Of a DNA stretch of 64,000 nucleotides, positions 9,315 through 16,886 are shown in pieces. The stretch spans positions 682,001 to 746,000 of the forward strand of contig NZ_JANQBB010000003.1 in NCBI RefSeq assembly GCF_024721975.1, given 5' to 3'. The DNA comes from Paenibacillus endoradicis (GTDB lineage Bacteria > Bacillota > Bacilli > Paenibacillales > Paenibacillaceae). Numbering within the stretch: the stretch's first letter is position 1; every line of letters starts with the position of its first letter. Under the pieces are notes generated by a model, which made no database searches, was not told the DNA's origin, and was given only the letters and a program-made list of their open reading frames with translations. Position numbers and translations under genes: made by a program.

Positions 9315-10436
9315 CTAGAGGGATAACTGCAGTTCAATAGTTAATGTTCCATCACTTGTTGTTACTGATTTTGCGCGAAGCAAAGATAGAATATAGGAAG
9401 GATAGAAGTTCAAATTGAATTGTGACTCAAGATCATTTTTAGTTTCATCAGGTAATAAGAATCCATTGAAATAGAGCTCATCAACAGTAAATTGTATATA
9501 GTTAGTTGGCTCTTCTATAAGTGAATAGTGACCTTTAATTTCAATTTCAATATTATCCCGTTTCCCACGCGCAATGATGGCATTTTCTAAGAAAATAAAC
9601 TCGAAATCATTAAACATTTTATTCTGATTTCTTAAGAAGCTATTAAGAGCATCATCAGGTAATTCAATCGTATATTTGAAGCCCTTCATCGAGATATATT
9701 GCTGATTTTCCTGTAACCAAGTTGGCAGCTCATTCATAGACTTTGCTAGCTCTTGGAAATAGGTTTTCACTTCAATAAGACCTTTGTCTTCCCAGAAAGT
9801 AGTTAACTGCTCAATCAGTAATTGAACTCGATCGGCATCGGTTCTTCCTGCCAATTGTTCGTCGATTTGTTGTTCTAGCGCAACGACACGTTTGCGTTGT
9901 AATTGTAGTTCTTCTTGGAGTGCTGTAAGTTTATTCTGTTCAACTTTGTAAGCATCGTAACTCGTTTGCAGCACGCGATATTCATCTACATAAGAGGTTA
10001 GTATTTCCCTATCATTTGAAATAATAATTTCTACAAATTCGATAGCGAGAAGTAATCCCTCGAGTGTATCGCTTTTAAGAAAATTAAGAAAGATACCATC
10101 TCTCTCACCCATATAGTAAGCAAGAAGTACTTTACCAGCCTGATCACGTTTTTCAGCAATTTGATCTTCTTGCTGAGCAATTTGATCTTCCGTTAACGTT
10201 AACGTTTGTTGCAAAACTTCAAGCTTTTGACCGATTCGACCGATCTCTTTGTCTAGTTCTACTACAGAGAGACTCGATTGTAATATCTGCTGCAGATCCT
10301 CGTCCTCATCAGTTTGTGTAGGTGATATCGATTCTATAGTTGGCTCAGCAATTGCGGAAGGAGTCGTTATAGTATAAAACATGAGTACCGCTAGCAAGCA
10401 TATGATGATACGTGGTTTCATCACGATTAGATTCAA
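9315..10436 (-). CDS. Secreted coiled-coil protein, PcsB/CwlO N-terminal-like, no hydrolase domain
   Basis: 373 residues from TTG 10436, which lies 10 nt after AGGAGG; the first ATG (10421) is too far away at 25 nt. A signal peptide ends near ...TTPSAIA (residue 30). Residues 45-110 and 155-200 are heptad-rich coiled coils (LEVLQQTLTLTEDQIAQQE), separated by a segment with LLAYYMGERDGIFLNFLKS like that in PcsB/CwlO-type proteins activated by FtsEX. The C-terminus (from about 220) is a mixed alpha/beta domain with no NlpC/P60, CHAP or peptidase motif. A role in envelope hydrolase control is possible but inferred. Confidence 0.65.
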   Translation of the reverse strand: MNLIVMKPRIIICLLAVLMFYTITTPSAIAEPTIESISPTQTDEDEDLQQILQSSLSVVELDKEIGRIGQKLEVLQQTLTLTEDQIAQQEDQIAEKRDQAGKVLLAYYMGERDGIFLNFLKSDTLEGLLLAIEFVEIIISNDREILTSYVDEYRVLQTSYDAYKVEQNKLTALQEELQLQRKRVVALEQQIDEQLAGRTDADRVQLLIEQLTTFWEDKGLIEVKTYFQELAKSMNELPTWLQENQQYISMKGFKYTIELPDDALNSFLRNQNKMFNDFEFIFLENAIIARGKRDNIEIEIKGHYSLIEEPTNYIQFTVDELYFNGFLLPDETKNDLESQFNLNFYPSYILSLLRAKSVTTSDGTLTIELQLSL

Positions 10437-10446
10437 CGCTACCTTA

Positions 10447-10500
10447 CCTCCTAAAACTTTTCGTAGCTTAATAAGATACTTCCTTGTGAGAAAAGCATTA
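10447..10500 (-). repeat. Degenerate copy of the AACTTTTC/GAAAAGTT leader repeat
   Basis: On the minus strand this reads AATGCTTTTC...GGAAGTA...CGAAAAGTTTTAGGAGG and ends in the Shine-Dalgarno sequence of the coiled-coil gene. It matches the units before sigE, lspA, pyrC and pyrF but lacks about ten bases (TCGAAGTAAC) of the 5' half. Confidence 0.55.
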
Positions 10501-10577
10501 GCTTATCCATAATTGTATGCAATAGCATGACCTATTATTTCTTACATTTGCTTTATGAACCACCTATTAAATTGAAA

Positions 10578-10747
10578 GTTCAAAAAGCGGGCTTTAAGAA
10601 CCGAGAAGATGGAACGCTACTTGAGGAAGGAGGAAATGCAAGTGTACATGTCTAGTACAGGCGTACCAGACTTTCCAAGTTCGTTTCATATTCGATGTCG
10701 AATAACCTACAAAACCAGTCATCGTTATCAAAGTCCGCTATTTGAAC
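10578..10747. repeat. Palindromic intergenic element, copy 1 (about 170 bp)
   Basis: Imperfect terminal inverted repeats GTTCAAAAAGCGGGCTTT (10578-10595) and AAAGTCCGCTATTTGAAC (10730-10747) match at 16 of 18 positions. Inside are GAACCGAGAAGATGGA, GGAAGGAGGAAATGCAAGTG and TCATCGTTATCAAAG, which recur in inverse orientation in the element at 37028-37181. No protein is encoded. It occupies most of the 380-bp gap between the coiled-coil gene and DUF2626. Confidence 0.75.
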
Positions 10748-10762
10748 TACCTCTAATAATGG

Positions 10763-10801
10763 AAACAGGTCGTACAAGTAATTAACCTGTACGACCTGTT
10801 T
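10763..10801 (-). terminator. Probable terminator of the DUF2626 gene
   Basis: 14-bp perfect inverted repeat AAACAGGTCGTACA / TGTACGACCTGTTT just past the stop of the DUF2626 gene. The T-run on the minus strand is short (TTTCCATTATT), so efficiency is uncertain. Confidence 0.55.
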
Positions 10802-10815
10802 GAAAATTTGATGTC

Positions 10816-11052
10816 TTAGAAAGGAATACTCATTTCGAATACCGACCAATAGGTGAATCCTACAAATGAGATCACCATATATCCCCAGAACATCGTTATG
10901 TAAGTTTTTTCTGAGAAATTCAAATATCCTAGGAAAGCGAATGCAACAGCTTGTGCAAAGAATAATAGAGAAAACTCATACATATGTCCAGCAAAAGCCA
11001 TCAATGCGATTATTAAGCACCAGAAACCTAGTACTCTATACATACGTGCCAT
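10816..11052 (-). CDS. DUF2626 family membrane protein
   Basis: 78 residues from ATG 11052 (GGGGG 8 nt upstream). The N-terminal MARMYRVLGFW and the two to three hydrophobic segments (about 9-23, 29-45, 55-72) are typical of the short DUF2626 proteins of Bacillales. Function is unknown. It is transcribed divergently from rsfA. Confidence 0.8.
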   Translation of the reverse strand: MARMYRVLGFWCLIIALMAFAGHMYEFSLLFFAQAVAFAFLGYLNFSEKTYITMFWGYMVISFVGFTYWSVFEMSIPF

Positions 11053-11226
11053 ACAGCAACCCCCTTTCATGATGAACGACCTAATTTCCTAAATCTCATT
11101 ATATCGCTAGCAGTAACAACTGTAAACATCCTCCATGTCTAAAAACCGAAAATATTTCATCATATTTGTGAACTTGTTCATAGTATGTACATGATTATTA
11201 GAAAAAATGTATGAGTTTTTTTGAAA

Positions 11227-11286
11227 TTGGTTATACAAAATAGTAACCAATAGATTCTATGAACTCTACTAAGCACATAGAATCTA
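11227..11286 (+). other. Two adjacent hairpins in the rsfA leader
   Basis: TTGGTTA (11227-11233) pairs with TAACCAA (11244-11250), and TAGATTCTATG (11251-11261) with CATAGAATCTA (11276-11286, 11-bp perfect). Neither is followed by a T-run. They end 35 bp before rsfA and could be operators or leader RNA structure. Confidence 0.4.
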
Positions 11287-11320
11287 AGTAAGTGCCTTTA
11301 CGTTAGGAGGTTATAATAGC

Positions 11321-11968
11321 ATGACAGCTATAAGACAAGATGCATGGAGTCAGGATGATGACTTAATGCTCGCAGAAGTAACACTGCGCCATATTAGAGA
11401 AGGTAGTACTCAGCTTTCAGCCTTTGAGGAAGTTGGTGAACGTATTGGTCGTACATCAGCTGCTTGTGGGTTCCGTTGGAATAGTTTTGTTAGAAAACAG
11501 TATGATGAAGCTATTCAAATCGCAAAACAACAACGACATAAACGTAATTATATGAAGAAACAGGTGGCTTCACTTCCACAAGTATCATCTATAACGATGT
11601 TTGAAACAGATGAAAGACCTATTAGAATGGAACAAGGTTCAATAGAAGAGAGTATGTCTATTGATTCAGTCATTCGTTTTTTACGCGAATGGAAAATGAC
11701 GTATCAAGATTTAGCGCGCCAAATCCGTAGTTATGAAAAATCATTGAAAGATCGTGAAGATGAACTATATCGACTTCGTCAAGAAAATGAAAGATTGGCG
11801 AAAGAAGTAAATATCGTTCAAACCGATTACCATGCTGTGAATGATGATTACAAAACATTAATTCAAATTATGGATCGTGCAAGAAGATTAACAGTTCTTT
11901 CAACTGAAGAAGAGAAAAAACCTCGATTCAAAATGGATGCAAATGGTAACCTGGAGAGAATTGAATAG
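11321..11968 (+). CDS. rsfA: Prespore-specific transcriptional regulator RsfA
   Basis: 215 residues. The N-terminal Myb/SANT-like DNA-binding domain has the conserved WSQDDDLMLAEVTLRHIREG and CGFRWNSFVRKQY segments (residues 8-70) of RsfA. A C-terminal coiled coil follows (about 130-185, LKDREDELYRLRQENERLAK). In B. subtilis RsfA is made in the forespore under SigF and tunes SigF-dependent genes. AGGAGG at about 11305 precedes ATG 11321. A terminator follows, so it is monocistronic. Confidence 0.88.
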   Translation: MTAIRQDAWSQDDDLMLAEVTLRHIREGSTQLSAFEEVGERIGRTSAACGFRWNSFVRKQYDEAIQIAKQQRHKRNYMKKQVASLPQVSSITMFETDERPIRMEQGSIEESMSIDSVIRFLREWKMTYQDLARQIRSYEKSLKDREDELYRLRQENERLAKEVNIVQTDYHAVNDDYKTLIQIMDRARRLTVLSTEEEKKPRFKMDANGNLERIE

Positions 11969-11983
11969 AGTTTGAGGTGGGAG

Positions 11984-12014
11984 AAGTGTTACTATATATA
12001 GTAACACTTTTTTT
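11984..12014 (+). terminator. Terminator after rsfA
   Basis: AAGTGTTAC...GTAACACTT palindrome with TATATATA centre and T7 tail. Confidence 0.9.
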
Positions 12015-12029
12015 ATTGCTATAAAGAGG

Positions 12030-12057
12030 AAGTTCAAAAAGCTGAATTTGATAACGA
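12030..12057. repeat. Solo end of the palindromic element (AAGTTCAAAAAGC...GATAACGAT)
   Basis: AAGTTCAAAAAGC followed by TTTGATAACGAT matches the terminal part of the elements at 10.6 and 37.0 kb. No partner end is seen before panE. Confidence 0.5.
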
Positions 12058-12118
12058 TGTGGTGAATGATACAAACTTAAAACGTATGTAAAACTTGTTG
12101 AAAGGTATGTGGATAACC

Positions 12119-13072
12119 ATGAGGTTTGAAATCATTGGTAATGGTGCAATAGGTACGTTGTATGGAGCCAAGCTTATACAAGCTGGGTATGCTGTACATT
12201 TTTGGACAAGATCGATCGAACAAGCCGAATTTCTGAGAACAGAAGGAATTACGTTAGTAGATAGAGCAGGTAAAAGTAGAACAGAAACGCAGGGGACATA
12301 TAGATCACTTAAAGAGTTTGCTTTGCATCCATTAGACTTTAGTTCAACAGATGAAATATACATATTACTTACCGTGAAACAAACTCAATTAGATAATGAG
12401 CTGTTAGCTCAAATTAAGCTGCTTTTACAGCAATATGAGAATTGTACTTTAGTAGCCTTTCAAAATGGTATAGGACATATTGAAAGATTAGCAGAACTAT
12501 CGAATAAGCCGATAATAACAGCTGTGATAAGCGAGGCCGCACTAAAAGTACAATCTAACGAAGTACATCATACAGGAGCCGGACTAACCAACCTAGGTGA
12601 TCAATTAGGTCGTGATTCTGATAAGATACATCAGAAAATATTGGAAGAAGTGTTATTTCAGGCAGGATTTAAGACATTGGTGTCGAAAAACATCAGAGAA
12701 GCGATCTATCGTAAATTAATTGCAAACGCAGTCATCAATCCATTAACTGCCCTTTTTGGTGTGAAGAATGGAAAACTATCGTCTGACTCTACTAGATTGC
12801 AGTTAATGAAACAACTGTTTGAAGAGACTAGAACTATTTTAGCTTTTGATGAGTTAGAAATTAGTAATGTAAGCTTTGACCAAGTACTACATATTTGTGA
12901 AGCAACATCCAGTAACACTTCTTCGATGTTAAGCGATGTTTTGGCTCATCGGGTGACAGAGATACTTGCCATTAATGGAGCAATTGTGAAAATCGCTTCG
13001 AAACATGGATATGAAGCAGGTCTTAATATGGCCATAGTACAATTAATATTAGCACTACATCCTGAAAAATAG
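12119..13072 (+). CDS. panE: 2-dehydropantoate 2-reductase
   Basis: 317 residues from ATG 12119, chosen because the family starts directly at the Rossmann strand (MRFEIIGNGAIGTLYGAKL); AAAGG is 13 nt upstream, and TTG 12095 or ATG 12107 remain possible. NADPH-dependent reduction of ketopantoate to pantoate in pantothenate/CoA synthesis. Visible are the GxGxxG motif (7-12), FQNGIGHIERL, and the C-terminal domain with catalytic Lys and Asn in YRKLIANAVINPLTALF. It is followed 21 bp later by the DUF3397 gene, as in other Bacillales. Confidence 0.9.
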   Translation: MRFEIIGNGAIGTLYGAKLIQAGYAVHFWTRSIEQAEFLRTEGITLVDRAGKSRTETQGTYRSLKEFALHPLDFSSTDEIYILLTVKQTQLDNELLAQIKLLLQQYENCTLVAFQNGIGHIERLAELSNKPIITAVISEAALKVQSNEVHHTGAGLTNLGDQLGRDSDKIHQKILEEVLFQAGFKTLVSKNIREAIYRKLIANAVINPLTALFGVKNGKLSSDSTRLQLMKQLFEETRTILAFDELEISNVSFDQVLHICEATSSNTSSMLSDVLAHRVTEILAINGAIVKIASKHGYEAGLNMAIVQLILALHPEK

Positions 13073-13093
13073 GGGAGTGAATAATAGTAGCTT

Positions 13094-13483
13094 ATGTGGG
13101 ATTTTATTAGAAATATCTTCTCGGGGATTGCAATTATACCAATTTTTCCTTTTATTATTGTTTTTTTAGGATATGGTGCATTTGTAAAAGACCGTAAGAA
13201 AGCAATTCGTGTAGCAATGGACGTATCTACCATATTTTTCATACCTTGTGTCGCTGCATTGTTTAATGAATTATTTAATAGCGAATTTGGTATATATGGA
13301 ATATTGTTAGTCATGATAATAGGAGGAGGATTACTTGGAAACATGCACTATCGTAAAGATGGCATCATTCCATGGAAGAAGATCCTTCGAGTCGTATGGC
13401 GTATTACGTTTTTCGCTACTGCATTTCTATATATCATTTTTATTATTGTTATGTTGTTACAACTGGCATTTACTGTTTCTTAA
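13094..13483 (+). CDS. DUF3397 family membrane protein
   Basis: 129 residues with four hydrophobic segments (about 9-30, 43-58, 66-80, 95-125) and charged cytoplasmic loops (KDRKKAIR; HYRKDGIIPWKK). Size, topology and the location between panE and bshC match DUF3397. Start: ATG 13094 behind GGGGAGTG at distance. Function unknown. Confidence 0.75.
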   Translation: MWDFIRNIFSGIAIIPIFPFIIVFLGYGAFVKDRKKAIRVAMDVSTIFFIPCVAALFNELFNSEFGIYGILLVMIIGGGLLGNMHYRKDGIIPWKKILRVVWRITFFATAFLYIIFIIVMLLQLAFTVS

Positions 13484-13495
13484 TATAGAAACATC

Positions 13496-13525
13496 AAACG
13501 TCTCTACTTTAGTAGGGACGTTTTT
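13496..13525 (+). terminator. Terminator after DUF3397 gene
   Basis: AAACGTCTCTAC / GTAGGGACGTTT (one G-T pair) with a TTTA loop and T5. Confidence 0.88.
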
Positions 13526-13528
13526 CTT

Positions 13529-13558
13529 TTGACTTGAAACTTAGCTATTGTGTACAAT
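13529..13558 (+). promoter_or_regulatory. Candidate SigA promoter for bshC
   Basis: TTGACT (13529-13534), an 18-bp spacer and TACAAT (13553-13558), about 80 bp before bshC and just after the upstream terminator. Confidence 0.5.
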
Positions 13559-13640
13559 GACACAGTAATGAGTTATCGTTATATAGTGTATTTAGTTTAG
13601 AAGTAAAACACATAGTGAAGTTTGAGGAGGTAGTGAGGCA

Positions 13641-15284
13641 GTGGTCGATCTACATAAATATGAATTACCTATTGCTCAAGCATTATCAGCAGATTATATA
13701 GAAGGTAAGCAGCAAGTTATCGAAACGCTGTATGGCTACTATGCTGGTAATACAGAGGATTGGATTAAGCGCTCGACGAGATTAACCCAATTGCAACATA
13801 CTCGCGTGGAAAGTAGCTCATTAGCAAATGTGCTTAAAGCATACAATGAACGTTTGTCTGCAAGTGAAGAAACGTTAGCTAATATTGATCACATTGCACA
13901 CGGAGCAAAAGTTGTAATTGGTGGACAACAAGCTGGTATTTGGACAGGGCCCTTACTAGTTGTCCATAAAGCAGTTTCTGTTATACAAGCAGCATTATCA
14001 GCAAGCGAGCAGCTACAAGAGAAAGTAGTTCCTGTATTTTGGATTGCTGGTGAAGATCATGATTGGGATGAAGTGAATCATACTTATTTGATCTCAACAG
14101 AACAGCAATTGAAAAAACTATCTATAAATAGAGATGCTTCGTTAAGAACATCTGTAAGTCGAACATCCATTAGCACGGAACAATGGCAAGAAGCATTAGA
14201 AGAATTGTCACAGCAATTACCAGGATCTGAATTTAAAGAGCAGCTTATTCTAGATCTGCAACTAATGGGAGAAAAGTCAACTTCATTATCTGATTTCTTC
14301 GGAAATATGTTGAGCGCATTATTTGCTAAGTACGGGTTAGTACTTATTGATTCTGATGATCCACAAGTTAGAGAAATTGAGAGTAGCATGTTCAATAAGC
14401 TATTGAAACGTAATGATGAATTAGAACAGGCATATCTTCAATCTGCACAGGCTGTTCGAGATTTAGGTTATTCACTTCAAGCAGATGTAACAGTGAATAG
14501 TGCTAACTTGTTTCTATTTGTTGAGGAAAGTCAAAATGATCGGGTCTTGTTATATAAAGAGAATGGTGAATTCCGTGATCGTAAAAACCAGTATCATTGG
14601 ACGATGCAACAACTAGAGGAATTGTTGGAAAACAAACCTCAAAGTTTCAGTAACAACGTATTAACACGTCCGTTAATGCAAGATTATCTATTCCCAGTAC
14701 TGGCGACTGTACTTGGTCCTGGAGAAATTTCATATTGGGGCTTAACAAAACAAGCATTTGAAGTTCTAGGAATGGAAATGCCTATTATTGTACCTCGTAT
14801 GTCATATACACTTGTCGAAGGTATTATTGCTAAAAATATGACTAAATACGAATTGTCATTCGCTGATGTGATGGATCATTTCCAAGAGCGTAAGCAACAA
14901 TGGCTACATGATCAAGATGAATTACATGTTGCAGATCAATTCAAACATGTGAGAGAGCAATTCACAGCAATGTATGCTCCACTCATTGAACTTGCTGGAT
15001 CGATTCAAAGTGGTTTATCTAAGCTTGGTGATACAAATATGAACAAAATTATAGAGCAAATGACTTATATGGAAGCAAAGACAGTAGATGCACAGCAGAA
15101 ACAGTTTGAAGCTGCTATTCGTCAATTAGATCGAGTTGAACTTTCGTTGAAACCTAGCGGTAAACCACAAGAACGAGTACTGTCTATGATTTCATATTGG
15201 AATAGATATGATAAAGCGTGGTTAGATGCAATTTTTGCGGTGACTTATTGTAGAACAGGTGGGCATGAGATAGTATACTTATAG
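13641..15284 (+). CDS. bshC: Bacillithiol biosynthesis cysteine-adding enzyme BshC
   Basis: 547 residues, usual length; GTG start 13641 behind TTTGAGGAGG. BshC adds cysteine to glucosaminyl-malate in the last step of bacillithiol synthesis in the cytosol. Recognisable segments are GGQQAGIWTGPLLVVHKA (near 95), FWIAGEDHDWDEVNH (near 135), LTRPLMQDYLFPVLATVLGPGE (near 340) and the C-terminal ...CRTGGHEIVYL. A long coiled-coil hairpin lies at about 425-500. Its place upstream of mraZ is conserved in Bacillales (yllA), here separated from it by ahcY. Confidence 0.94.
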   Translation: MVDLHKYELPIAQALSADYIEGKQQVIETLYGYYAGNTEDWIKRSTRLTQLQHTRVESSSLANVLKAYNERLSASEETLANIDHIAHGAKVVIGGQQAGIWTGPLLVVHKAVSVIQAALSASEQLQEKVVPVFWIAGEDHDWDEVNHTYLISTEQQLKKLSINRDASLRTSVSRTSISTEQWQEALEELSQQLPGSEFKEQLILDLQLMGEKSTSLSDFFGNMLSALFAKYGLVLIDSDDPQVREIESSMFNKLLKRNDELEQAYLQSAQAVRDLGYSLQADVTVNSANLFLFVEESQNDRVLLYKENGEFRDRKNQYHWTMQQLEELLENKPQSFSNNVLTRPLMQDYLFPVLATVLGPGEISYWGLTKQAFEVLGMEMPIIVPRMSYTLVEGIIAKNMTKYELSFADVMDHFQERKQQWLHDQDELHVADQFKHVREQFTAMYAPLIELAGSIQSGLSKLGDTNMNKIIEQMTYMEAKTVDAQQKQFEAAIRQLDRVELSLKPSGKPQERVLSMISYWNRYDKAWLDAIFAVTYCRTGGHEIVYL

Positions 15285-15290
15285 TATAGG

Positions 15291-15329
15291 AAGTTCAAAA
15301 AGCAGACGTTGATAACGAAGATTGGAACT
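15291..15329. repeat. Solo end of the palindromic element before ahcY
   Basis: AAGTTCAAAAAGCAGACG followed by TTGATAACGAAGATTGGAAC matches the terminal 35-40 bp of the element family, 7 bp after the bshC stop. Confidence 0.5.
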
Positions 15330-15354
15330 TTAGTATATTCAGCTTCGAAGCTTC

Positions 15355-15398
15355 CATTCATCGGAAGACAAGTATAATCTTCCGATGAATGTTTCTTT
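15355..15398 (+). terminator. Terminator between bshC and ahcY
   Basis: 14-bp perfect stem CATTCATCGGAAGA / TCTTCCGATGAATG with a 9-nt loop, then TTTCTTT. It ends bshC transcription, or may act as an attenuator for ahcY 100 bp downstream. Confidence 0.75.
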
Positions 15399-15498
15399 CA
15401 GATACAATTCAGCTACTTGCCTATTAGCAAGCGCTCTTGTACTACATATAATAAGTTGTTGGTTCAAATTCATTATTGTTAATTATAGGAGGATGATT

Positions 15499-16755
15499 AT
15501 GAACGTTTTAGAAAAAAGTATTATTACTGACATTTCACTTGCCCCTGAAGGACATTTGAAAATTGATTGGGCAAGTAGTCATATGCCTGTCTTGAATGAA
15601 GTACGTGCACAGTTTGAGAAAGAACAACCTTTCAAAGGGTTGAAGGTTTCAATTTCTTTGCATTTAGAAGCGAAGACAGCTTACTTAGCTAAAGTCGTTC
15701 AGGCAGGTGGAGCAGAGGTTACGATTACAGGAAGTAATCCACTTTCAACACAAGATGATATTTGTGCAGCTTTGGTAGAAGATGGTATAACTGTTTTCGG
15801 CAAATATAATCCATCTCCAGAAGAATTCAAGATGCTTAATATGAAAGCTTTGGAAAGTAATCCTGATCTAATCATTGATGATGGTGGAGACCTTGTTACA
15901 TTATTGCATACTGAAAGCAAACAACATGCAGTTAATGTACGCGGTGGTGCTGAAGAAACGACAACGGGTATCATCCGTTTGAAAGCTTTGGAAAAAGAAG
16001 GAACACTTACTTTTCCGATGGTTGCTGTAAATGATGCATACTGCAAATACTTGTTCGATAACCGTTATGGTACAGGACAATCTGTATTTGATGGAATAAA
16101 TGGTACTACTAACTTAGTTATCGCTGGTAAAACAGTAGTAGTCGCTGGTTATGGTTGGTGTGGTAAAGGTGTTGCAATGCGTGCTAAAGGTCTTGGTGCC
16201 AGCGTTGTTGTAACAGAAATAGATCCGATTAAAGCTGTTGAAGCTTACATGGATGGTTTCAAAGTTATGCCAATGGTAGAAGCAGCGAAAATTGGTGATT
16301 TATTCGTTACAGTAACAGGTAACCGTGATGTTATTCGTAAAGAGCATTATGAAGTGATGAAAGACGGAGCGATTCTTTCGAACGCTGGTCACTTTGATGT
16401 AGAAGTGAACAAAGTAGACCTTGACGCAATGAGTGTGGGCAAACGTACTGTTCGCCGTAATATCGAGGAATACAAACTAGCAGATGGTCGCAAATTCTAT
16501 TTACTTGCAGAAGGTCGTCTTGTAAATCTAGCTGCTGGTGATGGTCATCCCGCAGAAATTATGGATATGACGTTTGCACTTCAAGCGTTAAGCTTGAAAT
16601 ATGTAAATGATCAATACAAAGCAATTGGTAAGCAAGTTGTTAATGTCCCTTACGACATTGATCAACAAGTTGCTAATTTGAAATTAGAAGCGCTTGGCAT
16701 GGGGATTGACTCTTTAACGCAAGATCAAGTGGCTTATCTTGATAGCTGGGAATAA
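15499..16755 (+). CDS. ahcY: Adenosylhomocysteinase (S-adenosylhomocysteine hydrolase)
   Basis: 418 residues from ATG 15499, with AGGAGG 6 nt upstream; a longer in-frame reading has no ribosome site. Reversible hydrolysis of S-adenosylhomocysteine to adenosine and homocysteine, using bound NAD. Motifs: DDGGDLVTLLH (127-137), GAEETTTGIIRL (150-161), the K-D pair in VNDAYCKYLFDN (K183, D187), and the NAD site GYGWCGKG (217-224). It lacks the roughly 40-residue insertion of eukaryote-type enzymes, as in the shorter bacterial/archaeal forms. B. subtilis uses the Mtn (Pfs)/LuxS route instead. It lies alone between terminators. Confidence 0.95.
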   Translation: MNVLEKSIITDISLAPEGHLKIDWASSHMPVLNEVRAQFEKEQPFKGLKVSISLHLEAKTAYLAKVVQAGGAEVTITGSNPLSTQDDICAALVEDGITVFGKYNPSPEEFKMLNMKALESNPDLIIDDGGDLVTLLHTESKQHAVNVRGGAEETTTGIIRLKALEKEGTLTFPMVAVNDAYCKYLFDNRYGTGQSVFDGINGTTNLVIAGKTVVVAGYGWCGKGVAMRAKGLGASVVVTEIDPIKAVEAYMDGFKVMPMVEAAKIGDLFVTVTGNRDVIRKEHYEVMKDGAILSNAGHFDVEVNKVDLDAMSVGKRTVRRNIEEYKLADGRKFYLLAEGRLVNLAAGDGHPAEIMDMTFALQALSLKYVNDQYKAIGKQVVNVPYDIDQQVANLKLEALGMGIDSLTQDQVAYLDSWE

Positions 16756-16777
16756 AAAATAAATAAAATAATTAGAG

Positions 16778-16804
16778 AATCCTGCTTATAAAAGCAGGAT
16801 TTTT
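16778..16804 (+). terminator. Terminator after ahcY
   Basis: AATCCTGCTT / AAGCAGGATT with a 4-nt loop and a T-rich tail (TTTTTCTTTT). Confidence 0.9.
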
Positions 16805-16830
16805 CTTTTGTGTGGCGAAATAGTCTTACT

Positions 16831-16880
16831 TAGTGGTGGAAAGTGGAGCGAAGTGGAGTGAAAAGGGGAAGGGGTGGAGC
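16831..16880 (+). promoter_or_regulatory. Five 10-bp direct repeats before mraZ (probable MraZ operator)
   Basis: Decamers TAGTGGTGGA, AAGTGGAGCG, AAGTGGAGTG, AAAAGGGGAA and GGGGTGGAGC follow each other with an exact 10-bp period. MraZ is known to bind short GTG-containing direct repeats upstream of its own operon, spaced about one helical turn apart. The last unit contains the mraZ ribosome site, so bound MraZ would lie across the start region. Confidence 0.7.
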
Positions 16881-16886
16881 GAAATT

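Noticed and set aside
10652..10849. 65-codon minus-strand ORF overlapping the DUF2626 gene end
   Set aside because: It is made of the palindromic element and the terminator and has no conserved protein features.
15285..15498. SAM or SAH riboswitch before ahcY
   Set aside because: Only one simple hairpin with a T-rich tail and a solo repeat end are seen; no riboswitch core motifs.
16833..16886. 18-residue N-terminal extension of MraZ
   Set aside because: It would translate the 10-bp operator repeats; the universal MraZ start is ATG 16887 with its own ribosome site.
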